Of a stretch of 64,000 bases of DNA, positions 42,662 through 56,363 are shown piece by piece. The translations under genes were made by a program, and so were the position numbers. Numbering within the stretch: position 1 is the stretch's first letter; every line of letters starts with the position of its first letter. Under the pieces are notes generated by a model. That model saw only the letters and a program-made list of their open reading frames with translations. It was not told where the DNA came from and searched no databases. This DNA comes from Luteimonas terricola (GTDB lineage Bacteria > Pseudomonadota > Gammaproteobacteria > Xanthomonadales > Xanthomonadaceae), in contig NZ_SJRX01000003.1 of NCBI RefSeq assembly GCF_004352845.1, forward strand, positions 62,001 to 126,000, in the 5' to 3' direction.

Positions 42662-43330
42662 TCATATCACCCGTTTCATGGCGCTGTACGCGCCACCCGT
42701 CCGGATGATCACTGTGACTGGAGCGCTCCCGCGATTGCGCCAGAACCAGCCGTGGTTGCCGTCGAATGCGGCCTCGAGCACGCCTTCATCGGCAGGAACG
42801 CCCCGGCCCTTCTCGTAGCTTGTGGAGCGGCCACCGCCATCACCGTGGGTATCGAAGTTCACGACGCCGCCCTCGACCATCCAGGAGAACGTGGCTTGCT
42901 CCCCGGCGTTCATCGCAAGCTTCACTTCTGCGCCCTGCCCCGTCGAGAGCTCCACCCGCATTTCGTCGCGCCAGGCCGACTTCGCCTCCGGCACCGGCTC
43001 GACCGCCGCAGCGGATGCGGAGCCTGCAGCTCCGGCAGCTCCCGCGACATCCAAAGCCTGGGCCGGTTGCGGCGGCTGGATGATCGCCGCGTCGGCACTG
43101 GCCGCGTCAAGGATGGCATCCGCATCGCGTTCCTCTGCCAGCTGGGTCTTGATCTCGCCCATCTCGGCCAGGCCAAGCGCGCGTCCGATGCCCGTGGGAT
43201 CAATGCCGTACTCAGCCGGCAACACGATGGTCACCAGGAAGAGCACCGCCACGGCGGCGGCGATGATCGTCGATTTGAGCAGGCGCGAGGACGACGGAAG
43301 ATCGGAGTTCGTGGGTTTCGAGTTGTACAT
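42662..43330 (-). CDS. Transmembrane anchor protein of metal-resistance clusters
   Basis: The 222-residue protein has one N-terminal helix (LKSTIIAAAVAVLFLVTIVLPAEYGIDP), an Ala/Pro linker and a periplasmic beta-rich domain (MRVELSTGQGAEVKLAMNAGEQATFSW, GGVVNFDTHGDGGG, GNHGWFWRNRGSAPVTVIIRT). This family is annotated as transmembrane anchor protein and usually sits next to a HupE/UreJ gene, as here, 20 bp away. It may hold metal or redox partners at the membrane; no biochemical function is established. Confidence 0.8.
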   Translation of the reverse strand: MYNSKPTNSDLPSSSRLLKSTIIAAAVAVLFLVTIVLPAEYGIDPTGIGRALGLAEMGEIKTQLAEERDADAILDAASADAAIIQPPQPAQALDVAGAAGAAGSASAAAVEPVPEAKSAWRDEMRVELSTGQGAEVKLAMNAGEQATFSWMVEGGVVNFDTHGDGGGRSTSYEKGRGVPADEGVLEAAFDGNHGWFWRNRGSAPVTVIIRTGGAYSAMKRVI

Positions 43331-43349
43331 GGATAGGCCTCTTGAGTGT

Positions 43350-44090
43350 TCAGGAAACGAAGTAACCCGTCAGCTGCATGCCGACGAGGATGAAGCCGGC
43401 CGACATCATCACGACGTTTGCGGTGTAGGCGTGTTTCAGGAAGCTGTCCGTCCTGCGCCAGTAGCCCATGGCGATGAGGATGGCGCCCAGCGCCAACAAC
43501 TGGCCAATCTCCACGCCCACGTTGAAGGCGAGGAGGTTCGGGACGAGGCCATCGGGCGAGATCTCGTACTCGATGATCTTTGTCGACAGGCCGAAACCAT
43601 GGAACAGGCCGAAGACCAGGGTCGCGACCTTCGTATTTGGCTGGAAGCCAAACCAGCGCTGGTACGCACCCATGTTGTCGAGCGCCTTGTAGACCACTGA
43701 CAGGCCAATGATGGCGTCGATCAGGTAGCTGTTGATGCCGACGTTGAAGTAGACCCCGAGCAGCATCGTGGTGGAATGGCCGATCGCGAACAGGGTGACG
43801 TAGAGCGCGATCTGGTTCATCCGGTACAGGAAGAAGATCACGCCCAGGAGAAACAGGATGTGGTCGTAGCCTGTCGCCATGTGCTTCGCGCCCAGATAGG
43901 CGAAGGACACGAGGTGCACGCCAGTGATTTCCTGGATGTAGCCCTTGTCGCCTTCCGCGATGGCATGTGCGTACGCGAGGTCGGGCAGCACCAGCATGAA
44001 CAGTGCAGCGAGTACGGCGAGGAGTGCCGGGAGCCAGTTCCGCGCGGGGGCGTCTGTGGCCGGAAGGAATTGCGTTGGTTTGAACATCAT
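43350..44090 (-). CDS. HupE/UreJ-family membrane protein
   Basis: The 246-residue protein has a cleavable or first membrane segment (LLAVLAALFMLVLPDLAYAH) and about six further helices. The family motifs appear: HAIAEGDKGYI, GYDHILFLLGVIFFLY, IGHSTTMLLGVYFN, VFGLFHGFGLSTKI. HupE/UreJ proteins are putative nickel or cobalt transporters. Placement between czcA and the anchor gene suggests metal movement linked to the Czc pump. ATG 44090 is followed by a second ATG. Confidence 0.88.
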   Translation of the reverse strand: MMFKPTQFLPATDAPARNWLPALLAVLAALFMLVLPDLAYAHAIAEGDKGYIQEITGVHLVSFAYLGAKHMATGYDHILFLLGVIFFLYRMNQIALYVTLFAIGHSTTMLLGVYFNVGINSYLIDAIIGLSVVYKALDNMGAYQRWFGFQPNTKVATLVFGLFHGFGLSTKIIEYEISPDGLVPNLLAFNVGVEIGQLLALGAILIAMGYWRRTDSFLKHAYTANVVMMSAGFILVGMQLTGYFVS

Positions 44091-44161
44091 GTGGAAACGA
44101 TTTCCAGGTCAGGTAATGAGAGAGGCACGGAGCGGCCGCGGGGACCGCTCCGCGCCTCGGG

Positions 44162-48592
<4,431 letters not shown>

Positions 48593-48596
<4 letters not shown>

Positions 48597-49843
48597 GGGA
48601 TGGTGTCCTGGACGGTGGCCGTGAGACTTTCGATTTCGGCCAACAGGGTGTGATAGCGGGCAGTGGCTTCGAGCTGGCGGATGCGGAGGTCGAAGAGCTT
48701 CCGCTGGCTCTGATCGAGCATGAGGAAGGCGAAACGGCCCTGTTCGAACCCGCGACGCGTGATCGCGACCGCCTCCTCGGCCTTCGGAATCATTGCCGTC
48801 CTCAGGCGCTCTACTTCGTGTCGCGCGTGGGCGAGTTCCTGGTAGGCGGCGAAGAGCTGCTGATGACGCTCGTAGCGCTGCGACAGCATGCGGGCGTCGA
48901 TCGCGGCGATCTCAGCGTCGGCTTCGGAAACCGAGTGCCCGGCCCGGGCCCGCGTGCCGAGTGGCACGCTGACCGACATCACCAGGCCCTGGTCGTCCAG
49001 GCCTTCCAGCCGCCGGACTCCAAGGCTCAGGTCGATGTCCGGCTTCGCGCTCGCCATCGCCACGCGCCGCCTGGCGTCCGCCGTTTCGCGCTGCAGCGCC
49101 GCGTGGCGCTGCCCCGGAGTGAGGGGCAGCCGGGCAGCGAGCGCAGCGAGTTGCGGCAACTCGGGCAGCACGTCGAAGTCGCCGACGGCATCGGAGAAGT
49201 CCGGTTCGAGCGTGCCCCAGATGGCCGCAAGCGTGACCCGCGCACTCTCGAGCTCGTGCTGTGCGTCCTCGAGTTCCAGCTCCGCCTCCGCGAGCGCGAT
49301 CTCGGCGGACCGGAGGTCCGACTCGGGGTTGCGCGCCGCGTTGACCCAGGAGGCCACCTCCCGCCGCGTCCGCTCCGCGAGCTGCACGCGCTCCCTTGCG
49401 AATGCGAGGCGCTCCTGGTCGGCAACCACGTCGATGAACCGGGAGGTCGCCTCACGGACGAGCGCGACGCGGACGGCATCCGCCTGGTTGAGCTGCTCGT
49501 CGACTTCGGCCCGCCCCAGCGCCTCCCGGGCCGGTCGCTTGCCGCCAAGCTCCAGCACCTTGCCGATCCGCAGTGTGGTTTCGCTGGAGCGCACACCGGA
49601 CAGCATCCCGCTTCCGGCGAAGTTCTCGAATTCACCGCCGATCGTCAGCGGTTTGGGTAATGCCCCCCGGGCGGACCGCGCTTCGGCAGCCCGCAGTTCC
49701 GCCTTCTCGGCGACGAGCAGTGGATTGGCGCCCAGCGCCCTGGACACGGCCTGATCCAGACGCAAGGGTTCGGCGGCATAGCCGGGCAAGGCAACGCCGC
49801 AGGTTCCGGCCAGGGCCAGAACCAGCAAGTAACGCAGATTCAC
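48593..49843 (-). CDS. czcC: CzcC outer-membrane efflux protein (TolC family)
   Basis: The 416-residue protein has signal peptide YLLVLALAGTCGVALPGYA and two OEP domains with coiled helices (LDQAVSRALGANPLLVAEKAELRAAEARSA-type start; LAFARERVQLAERTRREV; YQELAHARHEVERLR; RRGFEQGRFAFLMLDQSQRK). It forms the outer-membrane exit of the Czc pump. It lies 66 bp after the czcI-like gene and overlaps czcB. Confidence 0.93.
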
Positions 49844-49909
49844 GGAGAACCTCCGATTCGGTTGACGGGATACGCAAGAGCAACTGCCCGCAGGCAGCCG
49901 GAAGCGTCG

Positions 49910-50269
49910 TCAGGCGATCGGAGGTCGGAACGGAAGGGTCAGAACAGACCTGGGCAGTCCCGGCGCGTCTGCGCCCGAGAGATCGACCGTCGCGGGCAGG
50001 AACGAAGGCACCGGCAACGCGGCGGAGAGCACGGCATAAGCGCCGCCGCAGGTCGACTGGTGGAGGAGCGCGTGGGCGCCCAACGCATGGGCGGGATCGT
50101 CCTCCTCGTGGGGTACATGGTCGTCGTCGTGCGCGCTCGCCACGTGCGACCCATGCTCCACGGCATGCAGCTCCCCAACCGCTGCAAGCATTGGCTGCAC
50201 GAGCATGGCGAGGGCAAGCAGCAGCAATGCTGCTTTACCCGAGAGTCGGCGGCGGAGCCAGAGAAGCAT
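49910..50269 (-). CDS. CzcI-like His-rich periplasmic protein
   Basis: Start was set at the codon 30 ATG of a longer frame (about 50269), because a signal peptide begins there: MLLWLRRRLSGKAALLLLALAMLVQPMLA. The mature part contains HAVEHGSHVASAHDDDHVPH, rich in His/Asp. It ends LPFRPPIA, a tail shared with the CopL proteins. Position in front of czcCBA matches czcI of Cupriavidus, which modulates czc expression. About 119 residues. Confidence 0.65.
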   Translation of the reverse strand: MLLWLRRRLSGKAALLLLALAMLVQPMLAAVGELHAVEHGSHVASAHDDDHVPHEEDDPAHALGAHALLHQSTCGGAYAVLSAALPVPSFLPATVDLSGADAPGLPRSVLTLPFRPPIA

Positions 50270-50285
50270 TTTGCGACGATACCTC

Positions 50286-50308
50286 GAATTGATACAGTGT
50301 TTCAATTG
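50286..50308. promoter_or_regulatory. Dyad upstream of the czcI-like gene
   Basis: GAATTGATACA and GTTTCAATTG form imperfect arms of a 23-bp palindrome, AT-rich against a GC-rich background and 17 bp from the likely start codon. It is a candidate operator for a metal-responsive regulator; no cognate regulator gene was recognised in the window. Confidence 0.35.
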
Positions 50309-50520
50309 GCGTCGGAGATTGCCATCCTGGCGGACAAGCTGCAGCCGAACCAGCATTTAACGGGTCTGGGGCGCGCGGTCCGCACGCCCGTCAAGGCCGG
50401 ACCAGGGCGTCGACCCATCCCGGGGGCCAAACGATGGCCGACCCACCAGTCCGAGCACGTGCGGGAGCGTGTCCGCCGCGCTCCTCATGCCATGTCCGCT
50501 TCGGCTCGAATGCAGCCCTT

Positions 50521-50547
50521 CCCTACCCCCGATAATGCTGCCTAATC
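50521..50547 (+). repeat. Intergenic 26-bp motif, copy 4 (upstream of czc)
   Basis: CCTACCCCCGATAA, five bases, then CCTAATC, as in copies 2 and 3. It lies between the czc operon start and the lipase-like gene, both of which run leftward. Confidence 0.55.
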
Positions 50548-50810
50548 ACCCCTGGCTAATACCGTTTCGCGACCAAAGACGCGCGCGAACCCACGTGTTG
50601 CTGCCAGTGCGCAGGGAACTACCGTGAATCGTTGCCCCGACTATCGCCAACGGCATGCAAGTGCGGTGGAAACCGAACTCGGCGAGACCATGCCGGATGG
50701 CGCCGCCGAGAAGCCGGGCCAACACGCCGACGACATGGCCAGCGCCACCGACGCCGAACCGACATAGCCCCTCCCCCACCCGGCACATTGGCGACATGGG
50801 GAGGTCCCCG

Positions 50811-52652
50811 TCACTCCGCCGTGGCTGGCTGCGGGGTTGGCTGTGAGACTGGCAGCCTGGCCAGCAGGATCCGCTTGAGCACGGTGATGGTTTCCGGGAG
50901 GGTCTGCAGGTCGTGGCCGCCACGCACGCGGTACTCGGCACCATCGGGCCATGAGGCGCTCTGCAGCGAGACGACGCCGTCGCCGCGCGCCGCATCCTCG
51001 GGATCGAGTATGCCGATGATGGAGTGCACGCCCACGCCCGGCGCCGTCGGCAGTTCACTCGCCGCGCGGCTCACCGGTTGCGCGGGCGACAGCGTCGCCA
51101 GGCTGTCCGGCCCGCCGGCCAGGTAGTTGTCGCGCACCTCGGGCTGCACCTGGCCGGGATGTCCGAGGGTCATCCGGACCAGATAGTCGAGCACGTCCCG
51201 CGGACCGCCGATGAACCTCCGGACCAGGCGCGCCATCATTCCCTCCGCCATCAGGCTGCCCCGGTGCGGTGCGGCGATCAGCACGACGTCGTCCACGCCC
51301 TCCAGGGGTTCGAACATGAAAAGACCGCGGGCGGCCTCGATGTCGGCGGCATCGGCCTGCAAGGCATCCGGCGGCACGGTGAATGCCGCATCCCACAGCG
51401 CTGTTCCGGACTCGGTGACCAGCAGCCGCGTCAGCACACCACCCATCGAGTGGCCCACGATCACCATGGGCGGCTGGGGATGATAGGGCGACAGGCGTCC
51501 GCGTTCGCGAAAGTCGGTGATGGTGCGGGCCAGCCCCTGCCGGTTGACGAGGAACGGCAAGCCGGTGGGATAGCGCGCAAGCCAGAACTGGTAGCGGTCG
51601 GAAATCCTCGGATCGCCGAGCAGCTCGTTGACCATGTTGGCCCAGGTCATCGGGCTGCTCGCGAAGCCGTGCACCAGCAGGACGACGTCCTTGTGGTAAT
51701 CGATCGGCGCCAGCAGCCTGATCTGGGGTTCGCCATCACCGTCCGGCGCGCCGCGGAGGAGCCGCCACATGTCCAGCTCCTCTTCGAACGCGATCGCGGC
51801 GCTGGCATAGGCCGCGCTCAGGTCGCGTGCGAGCGGGATGTCGCCGAAGACGGTCGCGACCGACGCTTCACGCGAGGCGTCGGTGGCGAGCAGGCTGGCG
51901 TTGCCCTCCGCATCGACGACCAACTGCACCGTGACCGGCAGCGCGAAGGGCTGCGCCGGGAACGCACCCACTGCTTCTTCCGTGCGCCCGAATGCCACGG
52001 CAGGCGCACCGATGCCGTCCTTGATCTGGCGGGTGCGCAGCCCTTTCGGCCTCAGCGCCGCGGCCAGCTCGAGCCGCTCCACGGCGGACCTGGGGAAGCG
52101 GCGCTCGTCCACCCGCCAGGCGATCGCCTGCGGACGGTCGACGACGTCCTGCACCAGGCCCGAAGTACAGGCGTTGTGCAGGCGCAGCGCCATCTGCGAA
52201 CGCGCATCCAGCGGGCCGAAGCGCCCGGGCAGGTTGGGTCCGAAAAGATAGCGATGGGTCAGGATGCCGCAGCGGGTGAGCGCCTGCGTCCGCGCGTCAC
52301 CGGTCGCAGCGCGGCCATGCAGGAACAGCACGTCCGCGGCCGCGATCAGGCGGACCCCCGGGCGCATGGGGTCGGACGCATCAAGGATCGCGTCCGCGCA
52401 GATGGGACCGGAACTGCTGCACGCCTCCTCCAGCCCCAGCATCGAGATGACCTCGCGCGTGGTCGCCCAGGGGCGCGCCGGCAGGCGCAGGCCATCGATC
52501 CTGGTGGAGACCGTCATGCGGTCGTCGCGGTCGAGGCCGAGGGTCTGGCAACCCGCGACCAGCAGGCACGCGGCCAGGGCGGGCATCCAGGCCTTCCAGA
52601 ATCGAATTGCCCTGCTCAACCTTCCTCCGGAGCCGCCGCGGTGCCGGGCCAT
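50811..52652 (-). CDS. Alpha/beta-hydrolase (lipase-like) lipoprotein
   Basis: The start is ATG 52652; the longer frame lacks signal character. The 613-residue protein has a lipobox (LAACLLVAGCQTLG). An N-terminal region of about 300 residues of unclear fold follows. Then comes a lipase-type alpha/beta-hydrolase: VVLLVHGFASSPMTWANMVNEL (oxyanion region), MVIVGHSMGGVLTRLL with nucleophile Ser (GHSMG), and later APHRGSLMAEG. The Asp/His of the triad are probably GILDPEDAARGDGVV and RGGHDL. It is exported to the periplasm or outer membrane. The substrate is unknown. Confidence 0.85.
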   Translation of the reverse strand: MARHRGGSGGRLSRAIRFWKAWMPALAACLLVAGCQTLGLDRDDRMTVSTRIDGLRLPARPWATTREVISMLGLEEACSSSGPICADAILDASDPMRPGVRLIAAADVLFLHGRAATGDARTQALTRCGILTHRYLFGPNLPGRFGPLDARSQMALRLHNACTSGLVQDVVDRPQAIAWRVDERRFPRSAVERLELAAALRPKGLRTRQIKDGIGAPAVAFGRTEEAVGAFPAQPFALPVTVQLVVDAEGNASLLATDASREASVATVFGDIPLARDLSAAYASAAIAFEEELDMWRLLRGAPDGDGEPQIRLLAPIDYHKDVVLLVHGFASSPMTWANMVNELLGDPRISDRYQFWLARYPTGLPFLVNRQGLARTITDFRERGRLSPYHPQPPMVIVGHSMGGVLTRLLVTESGTALWDAAFTVPPDALQADAADIEAARGLFMFEPLEGVDDVVLIAAPHRGSLMAEGMMARLVRRFIGGPRDVLDYLVRMTLGHPGQVQPEVRDNYLAGGPDSLATLSPAQPVSRAASELPTAPGVGVHSIIGILDPEDAARGDGVVSLQSASWPDGAEYRVRGGHDLQTLPETITVLKRILLARLPVSQPTPQPATAE

Positions 52653-52763
52653 GGTAGCGGCTCCAGTGCCTTCGTGAAGGCGTGCGCGGGTGCTCCTGAT
52701 GTGCCCTGCCCTTCGCCAACGCAGGACCACCAGGGTCCTGCATCGTGCGTCCGGCAGCCTGGA

Positions 52764-52991
52764 TCAGCCCGCGAGCCTGGTGGCGACCTCGGCCACCAGG
52801 CGACCCTGGAAGCGGGCGCCTTCGAGTTCGTTCCCGCTCGGCTGGCGCGAGCCGTCGCCGCCAGCGGATGGATCCCGCGCGTCCCGCGCCCACCATTTCG
52901 TGAGGCCTGCGATGACGGACGGCACGAAACGATACGGCCGCGTGAGAACGGTGCGGATCGTGTCAAGCGGATGTGGGCCTGGATTCTTCAT
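52764..52991 (-). CDS. Possible small hypothetical protein
   Basis: The 75-residue frame between the aldehyde dehydrogenase stop and the lipase-like gene reads [20 protein letters not shown], then a Gly/Asp-rich part and a C-terminal helix [15 protein letters not shown]. No family is recognised. The gap 52653-53025 shows nothing else. It could be a truncated remnant or noncoding. Confidence 0.3.
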   Translation of the reverse strand: MKNPGPHPLDTIRTVLTRPYRFVPSVIAGLTKWWARDARDPSAGGDGSRQPSGNELEGARFQGRLVAEVATRLAG

Positions 52992-53025
52992 GCCGCTGCC
53001 TTGAACCTCGCCCCGCAGGCGCGCC

Positions 53026-54459
53026 TTACGGTCGGCGAATCACCAGGTTGCGGATTTCGGTCATGTCTTCCATCGCGAAACGCACGCCTTCGCGGCCCAG
53101 GCCCGAATCCTTGACTCCGCCATAGGGCATGTTGTCGACGCGGTAGCTGGGCACGTCGTTGATCACCACCCCGCCGACATCGAGATGATCCCAGGCGTCG
53201 AACATCTTGAACAGGTCGCGCGTGAAGACGCCCGCCTGCAATCCGAACTTCGAGGCGTTGCCTTCGGCGAGTGCGGCATTGAAATCGGTGAAGCTTGACA
53301 GCACCGCGACAGGGCCGAACGCCTCTTCGGTGACGATCCTGGTGTGGGCAGGCACGGCTTCGAGCAGGGTCGCGCCGAGCATCGCGCCGTCGCGGCTGCC
53401 GCCGCAGAGCAGAGTGCCGCCGGCGGCGACCGCCTCATTGATCCAGGTTTCGAGCCGTGTCGCCTCCTTGACATCGATCATCGGGCCGATGAACGTGTCG
53501 CGCTGCTTGGGATCGCCCGCCACCAGCGTCTTCGTCCTGGCGACCAGCATGTCGCGGAAGCGGTCGTAGACATCGGCATGGATGATGATGCGCTGCACCC
53601 CGATACAGCTCTGCCCCGACTGGTAGAAGGCGCCGAAAATGACGCGCTCGAGCGCATCGTCGAGATCGGCATCGGCATCGACGATCACCGCGGCATTCCC
53701 GCCGAGTTCGAGCACCACCTTTTTCTTGCCGCTGCGCGTCTTGAGATCCCAGCCGACATCGGGCGATCCGGTGAACGAGAGCAGCTTGAGCCGGTCGTCG
53801 GTGGTGAACAGGTCGGCACCGTCGCGGCTGGTGGGCAGGATCGAGAATGCGCCCTTGGGCAGGTCGGTTTCGGCAAGCACTTCGCCGATGATGATCGCGC
53901 CCAGTGGGGTCCGGCTCGCCGGCTTCATCACGAACGGACAGCCCACCGCGAGCGCCGGGGCGATCTTGTGCGCGGCCAGGTTGAGCGGGAAGTTGAACGG
54001 CGATATGAAGGAACACGGCCCGATGGGCACGCGCTTCCACATGCCCTGGTAGCCCTTGGCGCGCGCCGAGATGTCGAGCGTCTGGACCTCGCCGTTCATC
54101 CGCACCGACTCCTCGGCAGCGATGCGGAAGGTGTCGATCAGTCGGCCGACCTCGCCCTCGCTGTCCTTGATCGGCTTGCCCGCCTCGACGCACAGCGCGT
54201 AGGCGAGCTCGTCGTACCGCTCGGTGAAGCGGGTGACGCAATGGGTGAGCACCGCCTGGCGCTCGTAGCTCGCCATCCGCGCCATCGGTTCCGCCGCTTC
54301 GACCGCGCCCGCGATCGCCGTATCGATCGTGGCGACATCGGCCCGCGCGACGCGGAATGCGATCTCGCCGGTGAACTTGTCGGTCACTGCGAGATCGGTG
54401 TTCGGCTGCTGCGCCACATTGTTGAGATAGAGCGGATAGACGGACTTGAGCCTGGTCAT
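53026..54459 (-). CDS. NAD(P)-dependent aldehyde dehydrogenase
   Basis: The 477-residue protein has the ALDH fold: [20 protein letters not shown] (nucleotide site), the general-base Glu in [14 protein letters not shown], the catalytic Cys in [12 protein letters not shown] and C-terminal [24 protein letters not shown]. It resembles the succinate-semialdehyde/glyceraldehyde-type and phosphonoacetaldehyde-type enzymes; the substrate is unknown. It is 57 bp downstream of the ThDP enzyme gene in the same direction, and the pair probably acts in one pathway, the ThDP enzyme producing or consuming the aldehyde or acyloin. Confidence 0.93.
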   Translation of the reverse strand: MTRLKSVYPLYLNNVAQQPNTDLAVTDKFTGEIAFRVARADVATIDTAIAGAVEAAEPMARMASYERQAVLTHCVTRFTERYDELAYALCVEAGKPIKDSEGEVGRLIDTFRIAAEESVRMNGEVQTLDISARAKGYQGMWKRVPIGPCSFISPFNFPLNLAAHKIAPALAVGCPFVMKPASRTPLGAIIIGEVLAETDLPKGAFSILPTSRDGADLFTTDDRLKLLSFTGSPDVGWDLKTRSGKKKVVLELGGNAAVIVDADADLDDALERVIFGAFYQSGQSCIGVQRIIIHADVYDRFRDMLVARTKTLVAGDPKQRDTFIGPMIDVKEATRLETWINEAVAAGGTLLCGGSRDGAMLGATLLEAVPAHTRIVTEEAFGPVAVLSSFTDFNAALAEGNASKFGLQAGVFTRDLFKMFDAWDHLDVGGVVINDVPSYRVDNMPYGGVKDSGLGREGVRFAMEDMTEIRNLVIRRP

Positions 54460-54516
54460 TCGAAACTCCCGGGGCGCATCCCGCTTTCCGGCGAAAGCCG
54501 GGGAAAGGGACAGCGA

Positions 54517-56163
54517 TTACAGTTCTTTCGACAGCTTCTTGATGTCGATGTTGAGGATCTGGTCGTTTTCCGAGTAGTCGACCGGGCACTCGATCAGATG
54601 GACGCCAGGCGTGTCGCGGGTATGCGCGAGCAGCTGCTTGAGATGCTCGGCGCTTTCGGCGCGATGGCCGAACGCGCCATAGCTTTCCGCGTACTTGACG
54701 AAATCGGGGTTGCCATAGGTCAAGCCCCAGTCCTTGAAGCCCATGTCCGCCTGCTTCCAGCGAATCATGCCGTAGCTGTCGTCATTGACGATCAGCACGG
54801 TGAGGTTGAGCTTCAGGCGAACGGCGGTTTCCATCTCCTGGCTGTTCATCATGAAGCCGCCATCGCCGCAGATCGCCATCACCTTGCGATCGGGATAGAC
54901 CATCGCCGAGGCCATGGCCGAGGGCAGGCCCGCGCCCATCGTGGCGAGCGCATTGTCTAGCAGCACGGTATTGGGGCGATACGCCGTATAGCCGCGCGCG
55001 AACCAGATCTTGTAGATCCCATTGTCGAGACAAATGATGCCGTCTTCGGGCATCGCCGCGCGGACCTGTTCGACCAGAAAGGGCGGGAAGATGGGGAAGC
55101 GTGCATCGCCCGAGATCGACGCGGTGTGCGCGACCTCGGCCTTGCGCACCGCCAGCATCGCGTCGAACGTCCAGCCGCCATTGGGAACGATGTCCTGCTT
55201 GATCTGCCAGATCGCGTTGGCGATGTCGCCGATCACCTCGATCTGCGGGAAATAGACCGGATCGACCTCGGCGGTCCTGGACGAGATATGGATCACCTGC
55301 GCGCCGCCCGCCCGCATGAAGAACGGCGGCTTCTCGATCACGTCATGGCCGATATTGACGATCAGGTCCGCGGCCTCGACCGCACGGTGTACAAAGTCGC
55401 CTGCCGACAGGGCCGCGCAGCCGACAAACCCGGGATGACGCTCGTCGACCACGCCCTTGCCGAGCTGGGTGGTCAGGAACGGAATGCCGGTCTTCTCGAT
55501 GAACTGGAGCAGCATCCGGCAGGTCATGGTGCGGTTGGCGCCTGCGCCGATCACCAGGATCGGCGACCTGGCGTTTTCAAGCGCATGCACCGCAGCGCGG
55601 ATCGACTTCACATCGGCATTGGGGCGCCGCGTGTGGCTGCGTTTGAGCGGCACCGATGCGGTCTTCTCGCCGGCGACGTCCTCGGGAAACTCGATATGCG
55701 TCGCCCCGGGCTTCTCCTCTTCGGCGAGCCGGAACGCCTCGCGCACCCGGCTGGGAATGTTGTCGGCGCTGGCGAGCTGATGGGTGAACTTGGTCAGCGG
55801 CTTCATCATGCCGACCACGTCGAGGATCTGGAAGCGGCCCTGTTTCGACTTCTTGATCGGCTTCTGCCCTGTGACCATCAGGATCGGCATGCCGCCAAGC
55901 TGCGCATAGGCGGCGGCGGTGACCAGATTGGTCGCGCCCGGCCCCAGTGTCGCCATGCATACCCCGGTCTTGCCGGTATGCCGGCCATAGGTCGCGGCCA
56001 TGAAGCCAGCGGCCTGTTCGTGCCGGGTAAGGATCAGCCGGATCGTGGTCGAGCGGCTGAGGCTGTCGAGCATGTCGAGATTCTCCTCGCCGGGAACCCC
56101 GAAAATGTACTCAACATCCTCTTCTTCCAGGCACTGGATGAACAGATCGGATGCTTTTGTCAT
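54517..56163 (-). CDS. ThDP-dependent acetolactate-synthase-like enzyme
   Basis: The start is ATG 56163 after a GGGGG-rich site; the longer frame is rejected. The 548-residue protein has the three domains of the family: Pyr (FGVPGEENLDMLDSL, catalytic Glu in TRHEQAAGFMA), central, and PP with GDGGFMMNSQEMETAVRLKLN, the ThDP motif GDG...N. It resembles AlsS/large-subunit acetolactate synthase (EC 2.2.1.6) but has no FAD-dependent small subunit nearby. It forms a pair with the ALDH gene. The codon and dinucleotide style of the two differs from the neighbouring lipase and copper genes and recalls sphingomonads. Confidence 0.88.
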   Translation of the reverse strand: MTKASDLFIQCLEEEDVEYIFGVPGEENLDMLDSLSRSTTIRLILTRHEQAAGFMAATYGRHTGKTGVCMATLGPGATNLVTAAAYAQLGGMPILMVTGQKPIKKSKQGRFQILDVVGMMKPLTKFTHQLASADNIPSRVREAFRLAEEEKPGATHIEFPEDVAGEKTASVPLKRSHTRRPNADVKSIRAAVHALENARSPILVIGAGANRTMTCRMLLQFIEKTGIPFLTTQLGKGVVDERHPGFVGCAALSAGDFVHRAVEAADLIVNIGHDVIEKPPFFMRAGGAQVIHISSRTAEVDPVYFPQIEVIGDIANAIWQIKQDIVPNGGWTFDAMLAVRKAEVAHTASISGDARFPIFPPFLVEQVRAAMPEDGIICLDNGIYKIWFARGYTAYRPNTVLLDNALATMGAGLPSAMASAMVYPDRKVMAICGDGGFMMNSQEMETAVRLKLNLTVLIVNDDSYGMIRWKQADMGFKDWGLTYGNPDFVKYAESYGAFGHRAESAEHLKQLLAHTRDTPGVHLIECPVDYSENDQILNIDIKKLSKEL

Positions 56164-56363
56164 GCTGGAATCCCCCCGGAGAAGGCTGCTTGTCGGGACA
56201 AAGTCTGGCACACCGTATGTCTGCGTCACGTTCCTGCGTCCGCGACACGGCTTGACGCGAAACAGTGCTACCACGCGCTGCAGCCGGCCGCGAAGTTACA
56301 CTTCGGTCTGGCCGCTTGCGCCATTCGCCCGCGTCTACACGGAAGACTGCCGGAGACGATGCC

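Larger units (their letters stand above)
50270..50810. other. Intergenic region upstream of the czc operon
   Basis: This region holds an imperfect dyad at 50286-50308 close to the czcI-like start, the fourth copy of the 26-bp motif (50522) and a possible 47-codon frame (50624-50767) that I do not trust. The rest shows nothing recognisable. Confidence 0.4.

Noticed and set aside
50624-50767. Possible 47-codon frame starting with GTG
   Set aside because: Reads as plausible acidic peptide but has no ribosome site, no homologue I recognise and lies in otherwise empty DNA.
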